Below are positions 32,127 to 40,321 of a stretch of DNA of 40,321 bases, in pieces. The position numbers and the translations under genes are program-made. Each line of letters begins with the position of its first letter. The first letter of the stretch is position 1. A model generated the notes under the pieces. The model had not been told where the DNA came from, did no database searches, and saw nothing but the letters and a program-made list of their open reading frames with translations. This DNA is from Limnochordaceae bacterium (GTDB lineage: Bacteria; Bacillota; Limnochordia; Limnochordales; DUMU01): assembly GCA_014896305.1 (NCBI GenBank), contig JADBKQ010000016.1, forward strand, positions 1-40,321. The letters run 5' to 3'.

Positions 32127-35100
32127 CTACTGCCCTGCGACCCGGAAGCGCCACTCCATGGGAGCGGCAGCCGGGTTACCCGCCCGGTCGTTCACCGAGA
32201 TCGTGAGCACGTGCTCGCCAGCCGCCAGCGGCTCGATCACCTGGAACGTCACGATGCCACTATCCGGATCAAAGCCAGGAGTGACCGCTTTGCCGTCCAG
32301 CGTGACGCTGAGGCTCTTCCAGTCGACGCCCGACACGGGTTCACCAGAATCGGTGATCACCGCCCGGAAAGTGGGTGTGGCGCTGGCCAGCACGGTGCTG
32401 CCGTCTGCAGCCAGGTTGGGGGCCTGCAAGTCTATCGCTGGCCCTTCTACATCTACGGGTCCGTCGGAGTAGATGGCTACCAGGTTGTCAAAGTAGACGA
32501 CGCCGGCGTTCTTCCGGTCGGAGTGCGTCTCCATCAAACGAAGTGCATCAAACCGCAACGGCAGCGTCTTGCCGGCTGGGATGTCCGCCTCCACGAACCG
32601 CCAACCGGTCCAGTTGACACCACCGGCCGCATCCGTGAAGTCCACCGGGAACGGCGTGCCCGTTCCATCGCGCAGTTGACCGCGTAACCAGTGCCCGGCG
32701 CCGTCGCCGTAGACCCAGACGCCCACCCGCTTGGGATAGCCCGGCAGTTCACGGTAGCCACGGATCATAACGTACGCCCCGGAGGTGCTCGGCTGGCCGG
32801 TGAAGTCGTAGCTCAGCTGCACCGCCCCTTTGCCCCAGCGTACCGGCTGCCCCGGCAGGTGGGCCCCGGCCAAAGTGACCTTGCGGTAGCGGGCGCCATC
32901 CGAGGTGAGGTCGGCCAGGTCATCAAAGTCCTCTATCAGGAACGGTGGTTGCCCGACGGCGACTGTTGCGGTCGCCTCGATTGCTGTTAAACCCTGTGCC
33001 GATGCCGCCAAACCAGATTCTGGAGCAAGAGCCACCGTGATCTGCGCTTGGCCGCTGCCTTCCCCCGCCACAAACTGCAGCGTCTGGGGGTCGAAATGGC
33101 CCACTCCACCCGGCTCGGCTTCGGGGCTTACCCGCCAGCGCAGTGCGGCTGCCGGCACCTCCACCTTCCGTCCCTGATCGTCGAAGGCGACGACCTGGAA
33201 CGTCATCTTCTGGCCAGGATCGAGGGAGACCGAGGCTGGCCGCAGCTCCAGCCGCTGGATATTGCCGGCCACGGTGACCACCGCCTGGCCGGTCACCTGG
33301 CCGACCCGAGCGACCACCAACCCCACCTTGCCCAGCTGTGTCTCTGTCCCGGTGTTTTTGTCGCCACCAGCCGCCCCAGAAGTCGTCGACGCCAACGCGG
33401 GCGCCGATGCCGATCCGGATGCTGACGCTGACGCTGACCCGGAGGCCAGGTCTGTGGTGGCGGTGAACCGGCCGTCGCTATCGACCTGCCCGATGCCGCC
33501 CTCGGCGGACCAAACCACCGCCTGGCCGGACGGTAGTTCCACCTTGTTTCCGGCGGCATCCAGCGGCATCACCTGGAACTGAGCGCTCGCCCCCGGCACC
33601 AACCGCACCTGCGGCGGCAAGACCAGAAGTTGTGCCAGGCCCTGCCCCTGAGCAGTACTGACCACCTGCAGCGAGTTGGAGACTGCCCGCTCCCAGCCGT
33701 CCGAGGGCCGGTTGGCTACCGTCGCGTACGGCGCACCCGGCTGGCGCACCACGAACGCAGTCGAGCCACCGCCGTCCAGGTTGAGCGCTTCCTGAGCCCC
33801 CAGGGCGACGAAGTATTGGGCCTCCTCCTGGTAACTTGCTCCGTCACTCCAACCCGGCTGGCGGCCATCCCAGGTCACCAGGTATACCATCTTGCCCTTG
33901 TAGCCGACCGCGGTACGCGGTTCACGCACGGTACTGAAGTCGGCCACTTCGCCCTCCTCCACCAGGCGCACGTTGCCTCCCACTACCTGACTCACGGTGT
34001 CCCAGGACCGCCCCTTCAACCCCCACAGGCGAACCTGCACCGTGACCCGGTCTCCTACCGCCACATCCTCCAACGCCGACCGGGATGACCCGGCCGCTGA
34101 AAGCACGAAGCCGTCCTCCGGAATGGCGGTATTGCGCTGGTTAGAGATCACCTGTACCACTGTGCCTGTCAACGGCACTCCCGCCCGCAGCGGCAGATTG
34201 TCCGCTTTCACCACCACATCGATTCCCTGATCATCGGCCAGGGTCGTCGCCCCGAAGCGACGGGTGAACAAGGTGAGCCCCGAGCGGGCGCGGTTCACCT
34301 GGCTCAGGGAATATGTGGTGCCGCTGGACTGCCCGTTGCGAGAGAATTCGACCTCTCCCAGCATGACGACCTTGTCGATGTCGACCTTCCCATCCGGCCA
34401 CACTCCGAAGGCAAACCAGGATTCTACACCGCTGTTGACCAGCTCCCCTTCCCGCACGGCCGTCCCGATGGGCAGGCCCGCGAAGGGGGGTGTCACCGTG
34501 TAGAAGTCGCCGTTGATGGCGGCCACTACCTGCTCTTGGGGCGTGCTCTCCCGTTGCGCCCGCGCGCTGGGCGTCTCCAGCGGCAGCACCTCTCCGCGCG
34601 GTAGCGACAGCCGCAGCCGGGCGGTGGGAACGCTCAGATCGACGTTCAACCGGTGAACCACAAGCCTGCCGCCGCCGCTACTGGTGTACCGCTCCTCCAC
34701 TTGCGTCACACCGGGAGCAACCGGCAACACCTGGCTTTCGGACAACGTCCAGCCCCCAAAGCCCAGCACTGGCCCTGGTCCTACGACCATGGTGGGTGCA
34801 ACCGCTGTCAACGCTGGTGCGGACGCCGGTGCTGATGCTGGTGCTGACACTGATGCTGGTGCTGATGTCGCTGATGTTAACGCTGGTGCTGGTAGGGGTG
34901 TGGATACTGGTGCTGACGCAGACGCTGGGACTGGTGTGGGTTGCGCAGCCGTCGTGGGCAACGTCGTCGCCCATCCGCCCACGCTCAGTATCAGTAGTAC
35001 GGCCGCCACCGCCGACCGAACCCAGCGTCTGCCATGAGCCCGTCTCCCATCGAGATGCTGGCCCAAGCCAGAGCTCAGACCCTGGCACGAGCCCATGCCC

Positions 35101-35162
35101 ATGTGCAAACCCGAGCCCCCTCCGATACCTTGGCCTTGGTTCGCATTCCCTCGCCACCACAT
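32127..35162 (-). CDS. Secreted phosphodiester glycosidase (NAGPA/DUF2233) with Ig-like and carbohydrate-binding-like domains
   Basis: 1011 residues. The signal core is at about 50-66 (SAVAAVLLILSVGGWA), then an Ala/Ser/Pro repeat linker (75-122). The catalytic domain (about 150-505) has AAINGDFYTVTPP (214-226), REPRTAVGYKGKMVYLVTWDG (414-433) and EALNLDGGGSTAFVV (458-472), the hallmarks of N-acetylglucosamine-1-phosphodiester alpha-N-acetylglucosaminidase-like enzymes. In bacteria these trim phosphodiester-linked sugars on surface polymers. Two bacterial Ig-like modules follow (about 512-730), separated by a Ser/Ala linker. A jelly-roll carbohydrate-binding-like region comes next (about 745-905, ending NAGVVYFDNLVAIYS), and a last Ig-like module (915-1011). 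ATG 35162 has GGGGG upstream. It lies 35 bases after the 1603-residue gene, so the two are probably cotranscribed and work together at the envelope. Confidence 0.85.
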   Translation of the reverse strand: MWWRGNANQGQGIGGGSGLHMGMGSCQGLSSGLGQHLDGRRAHGRRWVRSAVAAVLLILSVGGWATTLPTTAAQPTPVPASASAPVSTPLPAPALTSATSAPASVSAPASAPASAPALTAVAPTMVVGPGPVLGFGGWTLSESQVLPVAPGVTQVEERYTSSGGGRLVVHRLNVDLSVPTARLRLSLPRGEVLPLETPSARAQRESTPQEQVVAAINGDFYTVTPPFAGLPIGTAVREGELVNSGVESWFAFGVWPDGKVDIDKVVMLGEVEFSRNGQSSGTTYSLSQVNRARSGLTLFTRRFGATTLADDQGIDVVVKADNLPLRAGVPLTGTVVQVISNQRNTAIPEDGFVLSAAGSSRSALEDVAVGDRVTVQVRLWGLKGRSWDTVSQVVGGNVRLVEEGEVADFSTVREPRTAVGYKGKMVYLVTWDGRQPGWSDGASYQEEAQYFVALGAQEALNLDGGGSTAFVVRQPGAPYATVANRPSDGWERAVSNSLQVVSTAQGQGLAQLLVLPPQVRLVPGASAQFQVMPLDAAGNKVELPSGQAVVWSAEGGIGQVDSDGRFTATTDLASGSASASASGSASAPALASTTSGAAGGDKNTGTETQLGKVGLVVARVGQVTGQAVVTVAGNIQRLELRPASVSLDPGQKMTFQVVAFDDQGRKVEVPAAALRWRVSPEAEPGGVGHFDPQTLQFVAGEGSGQAQITVALAPESGLAASAQGLTAIEATATVAVGQPPFLIEDFDDLADLTSDGARYRKVTLAGAHLPGQPVRWGKGAVQLSYDFTGQPSTSGAYVMIRGYRELPGYPKRVGVWVYGDGAGHWLRGQLRDGTGTPFPVDFTDAAGGVNWTGWRFVEADIPAGKTLPLRFDALRLMETHSDRKNAGVVYFDNLVAIYSDGPVDVEGPAIDLQAPNLAADGSTVLASATPTFRAVITDSGEPVSGVDWKSLSVTLDGKAVTPGFDPDSGIVTFQVIEPLAAGEHVLTISVNDRAGNPAAAPMEWRFRVAGQ

Positions 35163-35197
35163 ACTCTCGTCCCCCTTCTTGCTGATATAGCCATAGC

Positions 35198-38100
35198 CTA
35201 GAAGCTGGCCCGCACCGACACCTGGGGAATCCAGGCCCGTGCCGTGCCCCGCTGGCCATCTGCCAGCCAGACCTGGCGGAAGGTCAAGCCCCCGTTCACC
35301 TGCCAGCGTCCAGCCCAGGTGTAGGCGACATCTACCCCTACCTCCACACTCGCTCGCTTCAGCGACAAGGCGGCCACGTCCCCGGTCGCCCCCACCGCCG
35401 GCACCCCCCAGTTTCCCGGCGCCACGAGCCCACTCCTGTCCAAGCCCAGACTACCGGCGCTCAGCGCCCAGATCTCATCCCCTTGCTGCCAGCGGCCGTT
35501 CAACGACATCACCAACCCGGACGGAAAGTCTCCCTGCGCCTCGATCCCCAACTGGTAGCCCGCCGCACCACCCGCCCAGCCTATCCCAGCCGTCGCCTGA
35601 GCTCCCCAACGGGCGGTTCCCCCCTGCCAACTGGGGGTCTGCAGCTTGAAGAATGTCTGGCCTGACTCCCACTGGCGTTCACCGTACAAAACGTTCTTGA
35701 ATTGCAGGCGACTCCAGCTAACTCCCCAGCTGGGCCGCCACCCCCCTGCCCACGTCCAGCTCAGCTGGCCGCTGCCCGCCAGCTGCTGGCTCACCCGTTG
35801 CTCCGTCGGGTAGCGATCCTGGGCGGCACTCCCCTGGAGGCGAACCTCCAGCCCCTGCAGCCCGACGCCTCGCACGTCGACCTGGCCTTGGGTACTGATG
35901 CGCGGCAGACCAGCAAACGGTGTGAGGGAAACCCCCCGCACGCTCGCCGTGGGTGTCCACATCAGTCCCCACTGTCTCCAGCTGGTTGTGCTGAGATAAG
36001 AAGCCCACTGAACCTGTTGCTGTCTCGCCTGGTCGCCCGTTCTTTGTACCGAGGTGGCACCGGCACTCCCGCTCAATCTGGCCCGTACCCCTGATCCGAA
36101 GAGAAGATTCCAGCCCATCTGCGTCTGCCAGCCATACTCTTGCCCGCCCAGCGTCGCCACCGCTCCAAGGGGTTGCACCAGGCGTGCACTCCAGCTGAAC
36201 CCCGCACTGGGCCGCCACTGCAGCGAGGTCGAGAACTGTTGACTACTATAGTTGCCAGCCGCAAAGACCCGGTCCCAACTGCCCACCTGCTCCCAATCCA
36301 GTGCCGCCAACAACGTGCCGGAAAAGAAATCCTGGCTCAGGCCGGTTTTCCATTGCGTCCGGGCCCGGTCGTACGTGCCGTCCAGGCCGTCATCCACCTG
36401 ACTTGCTGCGTAGGAGAGGTTGACGGTCGGCCCGCTCGAGCCCACATGGGTAAAGCCAACCCCGGTTGAGTCCAGGACGGTCGAGCCAGCGCTCCAGCCG
36501 ATGGTCACCTGCTGGCTTTGGCGACGCCAGGACAAGCCTGTCCCCGCTGACCCCCATTCGTTTGGATCCGTCGGGCCAGCCCACGTGGTCCACTCATCGC
36601 CACCACCCGTTGGCCCGATGACCGCATCCTCCACCTGCGCCCCCACGGTGAGCCGGGAGGTTGGCCGGACGCTGCCACTCACACTCCAGATCAGTTCATC
36701 GGCCGCCCCTGCCCTGCTCAAACTGCGGAAGCCCGGGGCGACCCGGCTCGCGCTCGCCTGCCACTGACCCAGCCGCCCCTCCTGGACTACCTGCACCGCC
36801 ACGGCATAACCACGAAGCTGGTGGCCCTCAGCGGGCAGATCCTCATAGCGGCTTAGGTCATCCCCATGCAACCCAGCCGCCACCGTGTCGACCCGCTGCC
36901 AGACCCAGTCTCCAGCGGCCGACACCAGGGGCGGGACATCCACCGACCCACCAAACGTCAAGTCGAAGTCCGGCCCTGAGCCTCCTGGTTGGGTCACACC
37001 CACCCACAGGGCGAGCTCATGCCGTTCACCTGTACCCCCTACCACCCCTGCAGCCGTTGAACTATCCCCTACCTGTCTCACCAGCTGCGCCACGCTTCCG
37101 ACCCACAGCGTAGCAGTCGGCTCATCCCAACCGCTACCGGCCAGCGCACTCACTACCCAGCCAGCGGTCTGCGACACCAGCGTTGGCTGTGGAAAAGCGC
37201 CCCCGGGCCCGCTTTCTTCCACCTGCCAGAGCCCATTCTGAGTGCCTATGAATAACAGGTCGACCCCTGGGCCACCGCCGTTCGCCAGCACGAACAGGCT
37301 TTTCACCGGGTGAGCCCGTACGAAGTCCGCGTCCAGAACGGGGAACCAAGCATTGCCCACCGACGGGCTAGCCCCTGCGGGCAAAAACCAGACGCCAGCG
37401 GCGGTTGCCGCCACCACACCCTGCCAGACCGAACCCAATGGGCCTACCGCGAGTGCAGATACCGGCTGGCCCGCCAGCGCTGGAGCGACTCCCACACGCC
37501 CGCCTTGCAGCCACGCGAGACCCCGGTCTGTACCGATCCACAGAGTTCCACTCCATCCGCTGCCAAGGCCCTGGCTATCCCACGCCAGCGCCGTAATGCG
37601 AGCGGATGGCAGTCCGTCGGCCGCACCCCAGATGCGCCATACACCACCCGAGGCTCGCCCGTCACTGAGCCCCTGCAGTAACTCTTGCTCACTTGCCTGG
37701 GCAAGGCCGGACGCCGTGCCAGCCCAAACCTGCCCTGCCCCCACAGCGAGTGCATTCACCCCACCTGCTGGCAGCCCATGGGTCTTGTCCCAGCTCTGCC
37801 AGTTACTTAGGATGTCAAAAGAAGCGCCTGAGCTCTCAGTCCCACCTACTGTGATCCCTGTCCGCATAACCCGGGAGAGTCCAGCTTCCGTACCGATCCA
37901 AAACGCCTCCTCCGAGACAGCAAGAGCCTGCACGCGGCGTCCAGCCAGGCCCTGGCCCAACCCATAGTGCCGCCAGCGAATGCCCTGATTCACACCGGCC
38001 GTGCGGACATGCAAACCATTGGCATCGCCCAGCAGCAAAAGCTCGGACGCTCCTTCCCGGACATATTGCAGTGCCGCCACCTCGTTAGGTAAAGGCAAGC

Positions 38101-40009
38101 GGCGGTTGTCCCCCGGAGGGTACTGGTCCCAGCTGGCCGCGCTATCGATGCTCATCTGGATCGGGCCGAGATGTCCTGCCGCCGACACTCCCACCAATCG
38201 CAGGGTCTCGGGCATTGTCGTCTGATTCTGAGCCTGATCTGCCGGGAGTGGCTGATCCCACGATTGCCAGGCTTCCACCATCACCCGGTCAAGCGCCACA
38301 ACCCAACCCATCGCTGCAGGCCCGGCTGGATTCGTGGCTTCCCCAGGCCCATCCGACCTCACCGGAGGAACTGCCTCCGCAGATTGGTTCAGATTCGCAA
38401 AAGGTGTAGCCTCCGCTAAGCCCGCTGCCCGCTGGGTTCCCGCGGATGGTCCGTTCACTCCGGTTGACCCGTCGTAGACGATCATCAGCCCAGCTAGGTT
38501 CCGCACGTAGGACGCGCCCAGCCCGCCCCGGTAATACTCGTAATCGACGCGCAGGGTGTCGGTCGGGCCTATCTCAACGAGCAGTACCAGCAGGCCACTC
38601 TCCTCATCCAACGTATACTCTTTGTCCCGCTCTAACAGGCGTCCATTCAGATAAACCTTCTCGCTGCCTCGCACAATCGACGTTCCCAGGGCATATACAT
38701 TGCGTACCGCGGCGTAACGGTACAGAACCCGCACTGCATCCCGACGAGGATCAAACGCCGCCGGAAAGCGGAGCTCAGCAATCCCTTCCGCCGCCCACGT
38801 GTTGCTGACGAAGCCCGGGACCTCGCCCGCCGGACGCCACACACCACCCAACCGGAGCTGCACCTGCACCGAAGCGGCATCCAACTGTCCGTGACCAAGG
38901 TCAAAGAAGCGTCCTGAAAGTCGTACCTGGCCCAGGGGAACATCCAGCAAAAGAAGTGGGTCATCTACCGCCTTACCAATGCGGACGCGGGCGAATCCGT
39001 CCCGCAGCGTCTGTAGAAACTCCTCTTCATTCGGTGACCCCACCGCAAACGGATACCTGCGAGCCTGCTCCCCTTGCAGCCCATTTTTCTCATTGAACTG
39101 GCGGATCAGGCGTTGGATCTGCTCTCGCAAAATGTCCTCCGGTAGGGCTCGCAAGACCAGAAACTCCTGGCCGCCCGTGCGCAACACCGCGTATGAGCCG
39201 TCCGGAAGGGCGAGGCCGCTGCCTGTCTGGATGACGCCGGGATCGTCGGGACCGCCGCCAGCGTGTTGATAAAGGAAGTCCAACCCGTTCTCTTCGAGAA
39301 ACTGGGCCAACGTTGGGGGGACGGCGCCTCCTGCGAAGCTATCGCAATACTGGATGAAGACCTGCATGAACCCGGGATCAAAGCCCGGCCAAGCCAGCGC
39401 CGCCGCCGGCAAGCCGGCCAGGGAAGCAACCAATTCCCCGTTCTGGCGCATGGGAACGGAAGGACCATCATTCACCAGGAGCAAGGAGTCGGTGCTCCAT
39501 CCGCCCACAAACGTGCGACTGGCGGGAATCCCCTGCCAGCGGGCGGCGACGACTTGCGCCAGCAGGTTGCGGTAGCGATATTCGAGGGAGACGCCTTTCA
39601 AAGAAAGGTTGTAGATTGTGAACGGATTGTCGCTCTCCAAGCGGAGGTCACCCAGGTGAAGGCGCAGATTGGAACGCTGGAGGTCTACCGCCAGAAGTTG
39701 GAGGTTATCGCCCCGAGCATTATCGAGGTCGGCACGAATCGTTGTTCCCGGGAGGATGTCTCCGGAAAGCGACAGGTGAACTTGCTGCTGTAGCTGCAAC
39801 CGGTTGGGAGCGGCGGAAAGCCCAAAACCAGCGGCGTCTGCCAAAGCCTGGCTCTCCCCCATGGGGTAGCGGGCCGACCATTGGACAAAACCATCGATCG
39901 ATAGACCCGCCGCCAAAGCAACGGGCGAAACCGGGCCGACGCAACCGGTCACCACGAGGGTCGCCACCAACCAGGCAAAAGCATTCCACGTCCGGCTTTG
40001 GTTTGCCAC
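35198..40009 (-). CDS. Giant exported protein with central propeller and C-terminal outer-membrane-barrel-like domain
   Basis: 1603 residues. The signal region holds a possible lipobox (VTGC, Cys23) and an alternative cleavage at VALAAG. Residues about 36-170 are beta-rich (LSIDGFVQWSARY, VHLSLSGDILPGTTIRADLD). Around 445-505 RGSEKVYLNGRLLERDKEYTL is a motif found in large outer-surface assembly proteins. Residues about 640-1010 contain repeated blades of the two-component-regulator-propeller kind (THGLPAGGVNALAVG...VWAGTASGLAQ, ADGLPSARITALAWD...LWIGTDRGLAWL). The last roughly 500 residues are alternating amphipathic strands ending VSVRASF, the C-terminal phenylalanine of outer-membrane barrels. 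GTG 40009 has GGAGGGG upstream. It is the first gene of a two-gene unit with the glycosidase. No full-length family is recognised; an outer-membrane sensor, scaffold or polymer-handling protein is inferred. Confidence 0.8.
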   Translation of the reverse strand: MANQSRTWNAFAWLVATLVVTGCVGPVSPVALAAGLSIDGFVQWSARYPMGESQALADAAGFGLSAAPNRLQLQQQVHLSLSGDILPGTTIRADLDNARGDNLQLLAVDLQRSNLRLHLGDLRLESDNPFTIYNLSLKGVSLEYRYRNLLAQVVAARWQGIPASRTFVGGWSTDSLLLVNDGPSVPMRQNGELVASLAGLPAAALAWPGFDPGFMQVFIQYCDSFAGGAVPPTLAQFLEENGLDFLYQHAGGGPDDPGVIQTGSGLALPDGSYAVLRTGGQEFLVLRALPEDILREQIQRLIRQFNEKNGLQGEQARRYPFAVGSPNEEEFLQTLRDGFARVRIGKAVDDPLLLLDVPLGQVRLSGRFFDLGHGQLDAASVQVQLRLGGVWRPAGEVPGFVSNTWAAEGIAELRFPAAFDPRRDAVRVLYRYAAVRNVYALGTSIVRGSEKVYLNGRLLERDKEYTLDEESGLLVLLVEIGPTDTLRVDYEYYRGGLGASYVRNLAGLMIVYDGSTGVNGPSAGTQRAAGLAEATPFANLNQSAEAVPPVRSDGPGEATNPAGPAAMGWVVALDRVMVEAWQSWDQPLPADQAQNQTTMPETLRLVGVSAAGHLGPIQMSIDSAASWDQYPPGDNRRLPLPNEVAALQYVREGASELLLLGDANGLHVRTAGVNQGIRWRHYGLGQGLAGRRVQALAVSEEAFWIGTEAGLSRVMRTGITVGGTESSGASFDILSNWQSWDKTHGLPAGGVNALAVGAGQVWAGTASGLAQASEQELLQGLSDGRASGGVWRIWGAADGLPSARITALAWDSQGLGSGWSGTLWIGTDRGLAWLQGGRVGVAPALAGQPVSALAVGPLGSVWQGVVAATAAGVWFLPAGASPSVGNAWFPVLDADFVRAHPVKSLFVLANGGGPGVDLLFIGTQNGLWQVEESGPGGAFPQPTLVSQTAGWVVSALAGSGWDEPTATLWVGSVAQLVRQVGDSSTAAGVVGGTGERHELALWVGVTQPGGSGPDFDLTFGGSVDVPPLVSAAGDWVWQRVDTVAAGLHGDDLSRYEDLPAEGHQLRGYAVAVQVVQEGRLGQWQASASRVAPGFRSLSRAGAADELIWSVSGSVRPTSRLTVGAQVEDAVIGPTGGGDEWTTWAGPTDPNEWGSAGTGLSWRRQSQQVTIGWSAGSTVLDSTGVGFTHVGSSGPTVNLSYAASQVDDGLDGTYDRARTQWKTGLSQDFFSGTLLAALDWEQVGSWDRVFAAGNYSSQQFSTSLQWRPSAGFSWSARLVQPLGAVATLGGQEYGWQTQMGWNLLFGSGVRARLSGSAGATSVQRTGDQARQQQVQWASYLSTTSWRQWGLMWTPTASVRGVSLTPFAGLPRISTQGQVDVRGVGLQGLEVRLQGSAAQDRYPTEQRVSQQLAGSGQLSWTWAGGWRPSWGVSWSRLQFKNVLYGERQWESGQTFFKLQTPSWQGGTARWGAQATAGIGWAGGAAGYQLGIEAQGDFPSGLVMSLNGRWQQGDEIWALSAGSLGLDRSGLVAPGNWGVPAVGATGDVAALSLKRASVEVGVDVAYTWAGRWQVNGGLTFRQVWLADGQRGTARAWIPQVSVRASF

Positions 40010-40192
40010 CCGTGCCCCTCCCTGGTGTGCCCTTATAGCTCCTTCTACGCCTGAAACCGAACCGTCGCGTTGATTAGAAGCAGACTCTGCGACGTGCAGG
40101 ACCGTGTCAACCGCTGTCGTTGTATAGCAATCAGGGTCGAACTACCTTCTCGACCAGACCTGTTCTCCCTGATTCGCCGGATCGCCGCACTC

Positions 40193-40289
40193 ACCTGCTC
40201 GTACCGCGATAGGCAACCTGAATCTCCCCCTGCCAGCGCCCTCCGCTCACTCGAAACATTAACCTGCTCATACCTCGATAGGCCACCTG
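40193..40289. repeat. 28-bp direct repeat separated by 41 bp at the window edge
   Basis: ACCTGCTCGTACCGCGATAG followed by GCAACCTG (40193-40220) recurs with three mismatches at 40262-40289. The 28-bp repeat and 41-bp spacing would suit the start of a CRISPR or other array lying beyond the window, but only two copies are visible and no cas gene is present. A minus-strand frame of 88 codons across it has no ribosome binding site. The rest of 40010-40321 shows no gene. Confidence 0.6.
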
Positions 40290-40321
40290 TACCAAGACTT
40301 GGCAGACACAACAGGCTCAGC

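Noticed and set aside
40045-40311. 88-codon minus-strand frame with a repeated LSRYEQV motif
   Set aside because: The peptide repeat simply reflects the 28-bp DNA repeat; no ribosome binding site or family match.

Overview
The window looks like a chromosomal segment of a GC-rich bacterium, most likely a diderm (two-membrane) member of the Firmicutes, with class Limnochordia as the best guess. This is inference from three things. There is a small regulator of the iron-only-hydrogenase (TM1266) family, which is typical of Firmicutes and Thermotogae. Start sites carry strong AGGAGG-type ribosome binding sites. Three large exported beta-rich proteins resemble outer-membrane barrels, and two of them end in the C-terminal phenylalanine usual for such barrels. 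No rRNA or other phylogenetic marker is present to confirm the assignment.

Layout. Positions 254-1735 hold an orphan sugar-type ABC substrate-binding protein, followed by a perfect 12-bp hairpin. Next comes a 1.3-kb satellite array of forty 33-bp units (2002-3321). A good promoter lies just beyond its end and leads into a 601-residue gene that combines two internal amino-acid repeat blocks, a split winged-helix domain and a C-terminal PD-(D/E)XK-like nuclease motif (3514-5319). Positions 5316-6902 (minus) contain the wrecks of a sugar oxidoreductase and a glycosidase. Positions 7373-9467 (minus) hold the hydrogenase-type regulator and a secreted nitrilase-fold protein. Around a tRNA-Arg(CCT) gene (10054-10128) there are 61-bp and 45-bp tandem repeats, a decayed IS66 element and about 0.8 kb of repeat debris.

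Positions 11556-15065 (minus) form a tightly overlapping three-gene operon: a GT4 glycosyltransferase, an acidic low-complexity protein and a membrane-anchored protein. A DUF92 membrane protein follows (15325-16398). Positions 16755-21484 hold a broken sugar-binding protein and an oligopeptide-type ABC importer (binding protein plus two permeases, no ATPase). It converges on a NagA-like amidohydrolase (21523-22989), which suggests amino-sugar or muropeptide salvage.

Positions 23470-27265 are two tandem paralogous barrel-like surface proteins, both exactly 616 residues long. They are followed by a DegT-type aminotransferase (minus), a Mn-type superoxide dismutase and a subtilisin-like lipoprotein. 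The window ends with a two-gene minus-strand unit: a 1603-residue propeller-plus-barrel protein upstream of a 1011-residue phosphodiester glycosidase. Most intact genes concern the cell envelope, export, or uptake and breakdown of sugars and peptides.

Two themes recur. DNA-level repeat expansion occurs both between genes and inside coding sequence (nuclease, nitrilase, permease, acidic protein, glycosidase). Several exported proteins also carry unusually long N-terminal stretches before the signal-peptide core. The satellite array beside the repeat-filled winged-helix/nuclease gene is the best candidate for an undescribed system.
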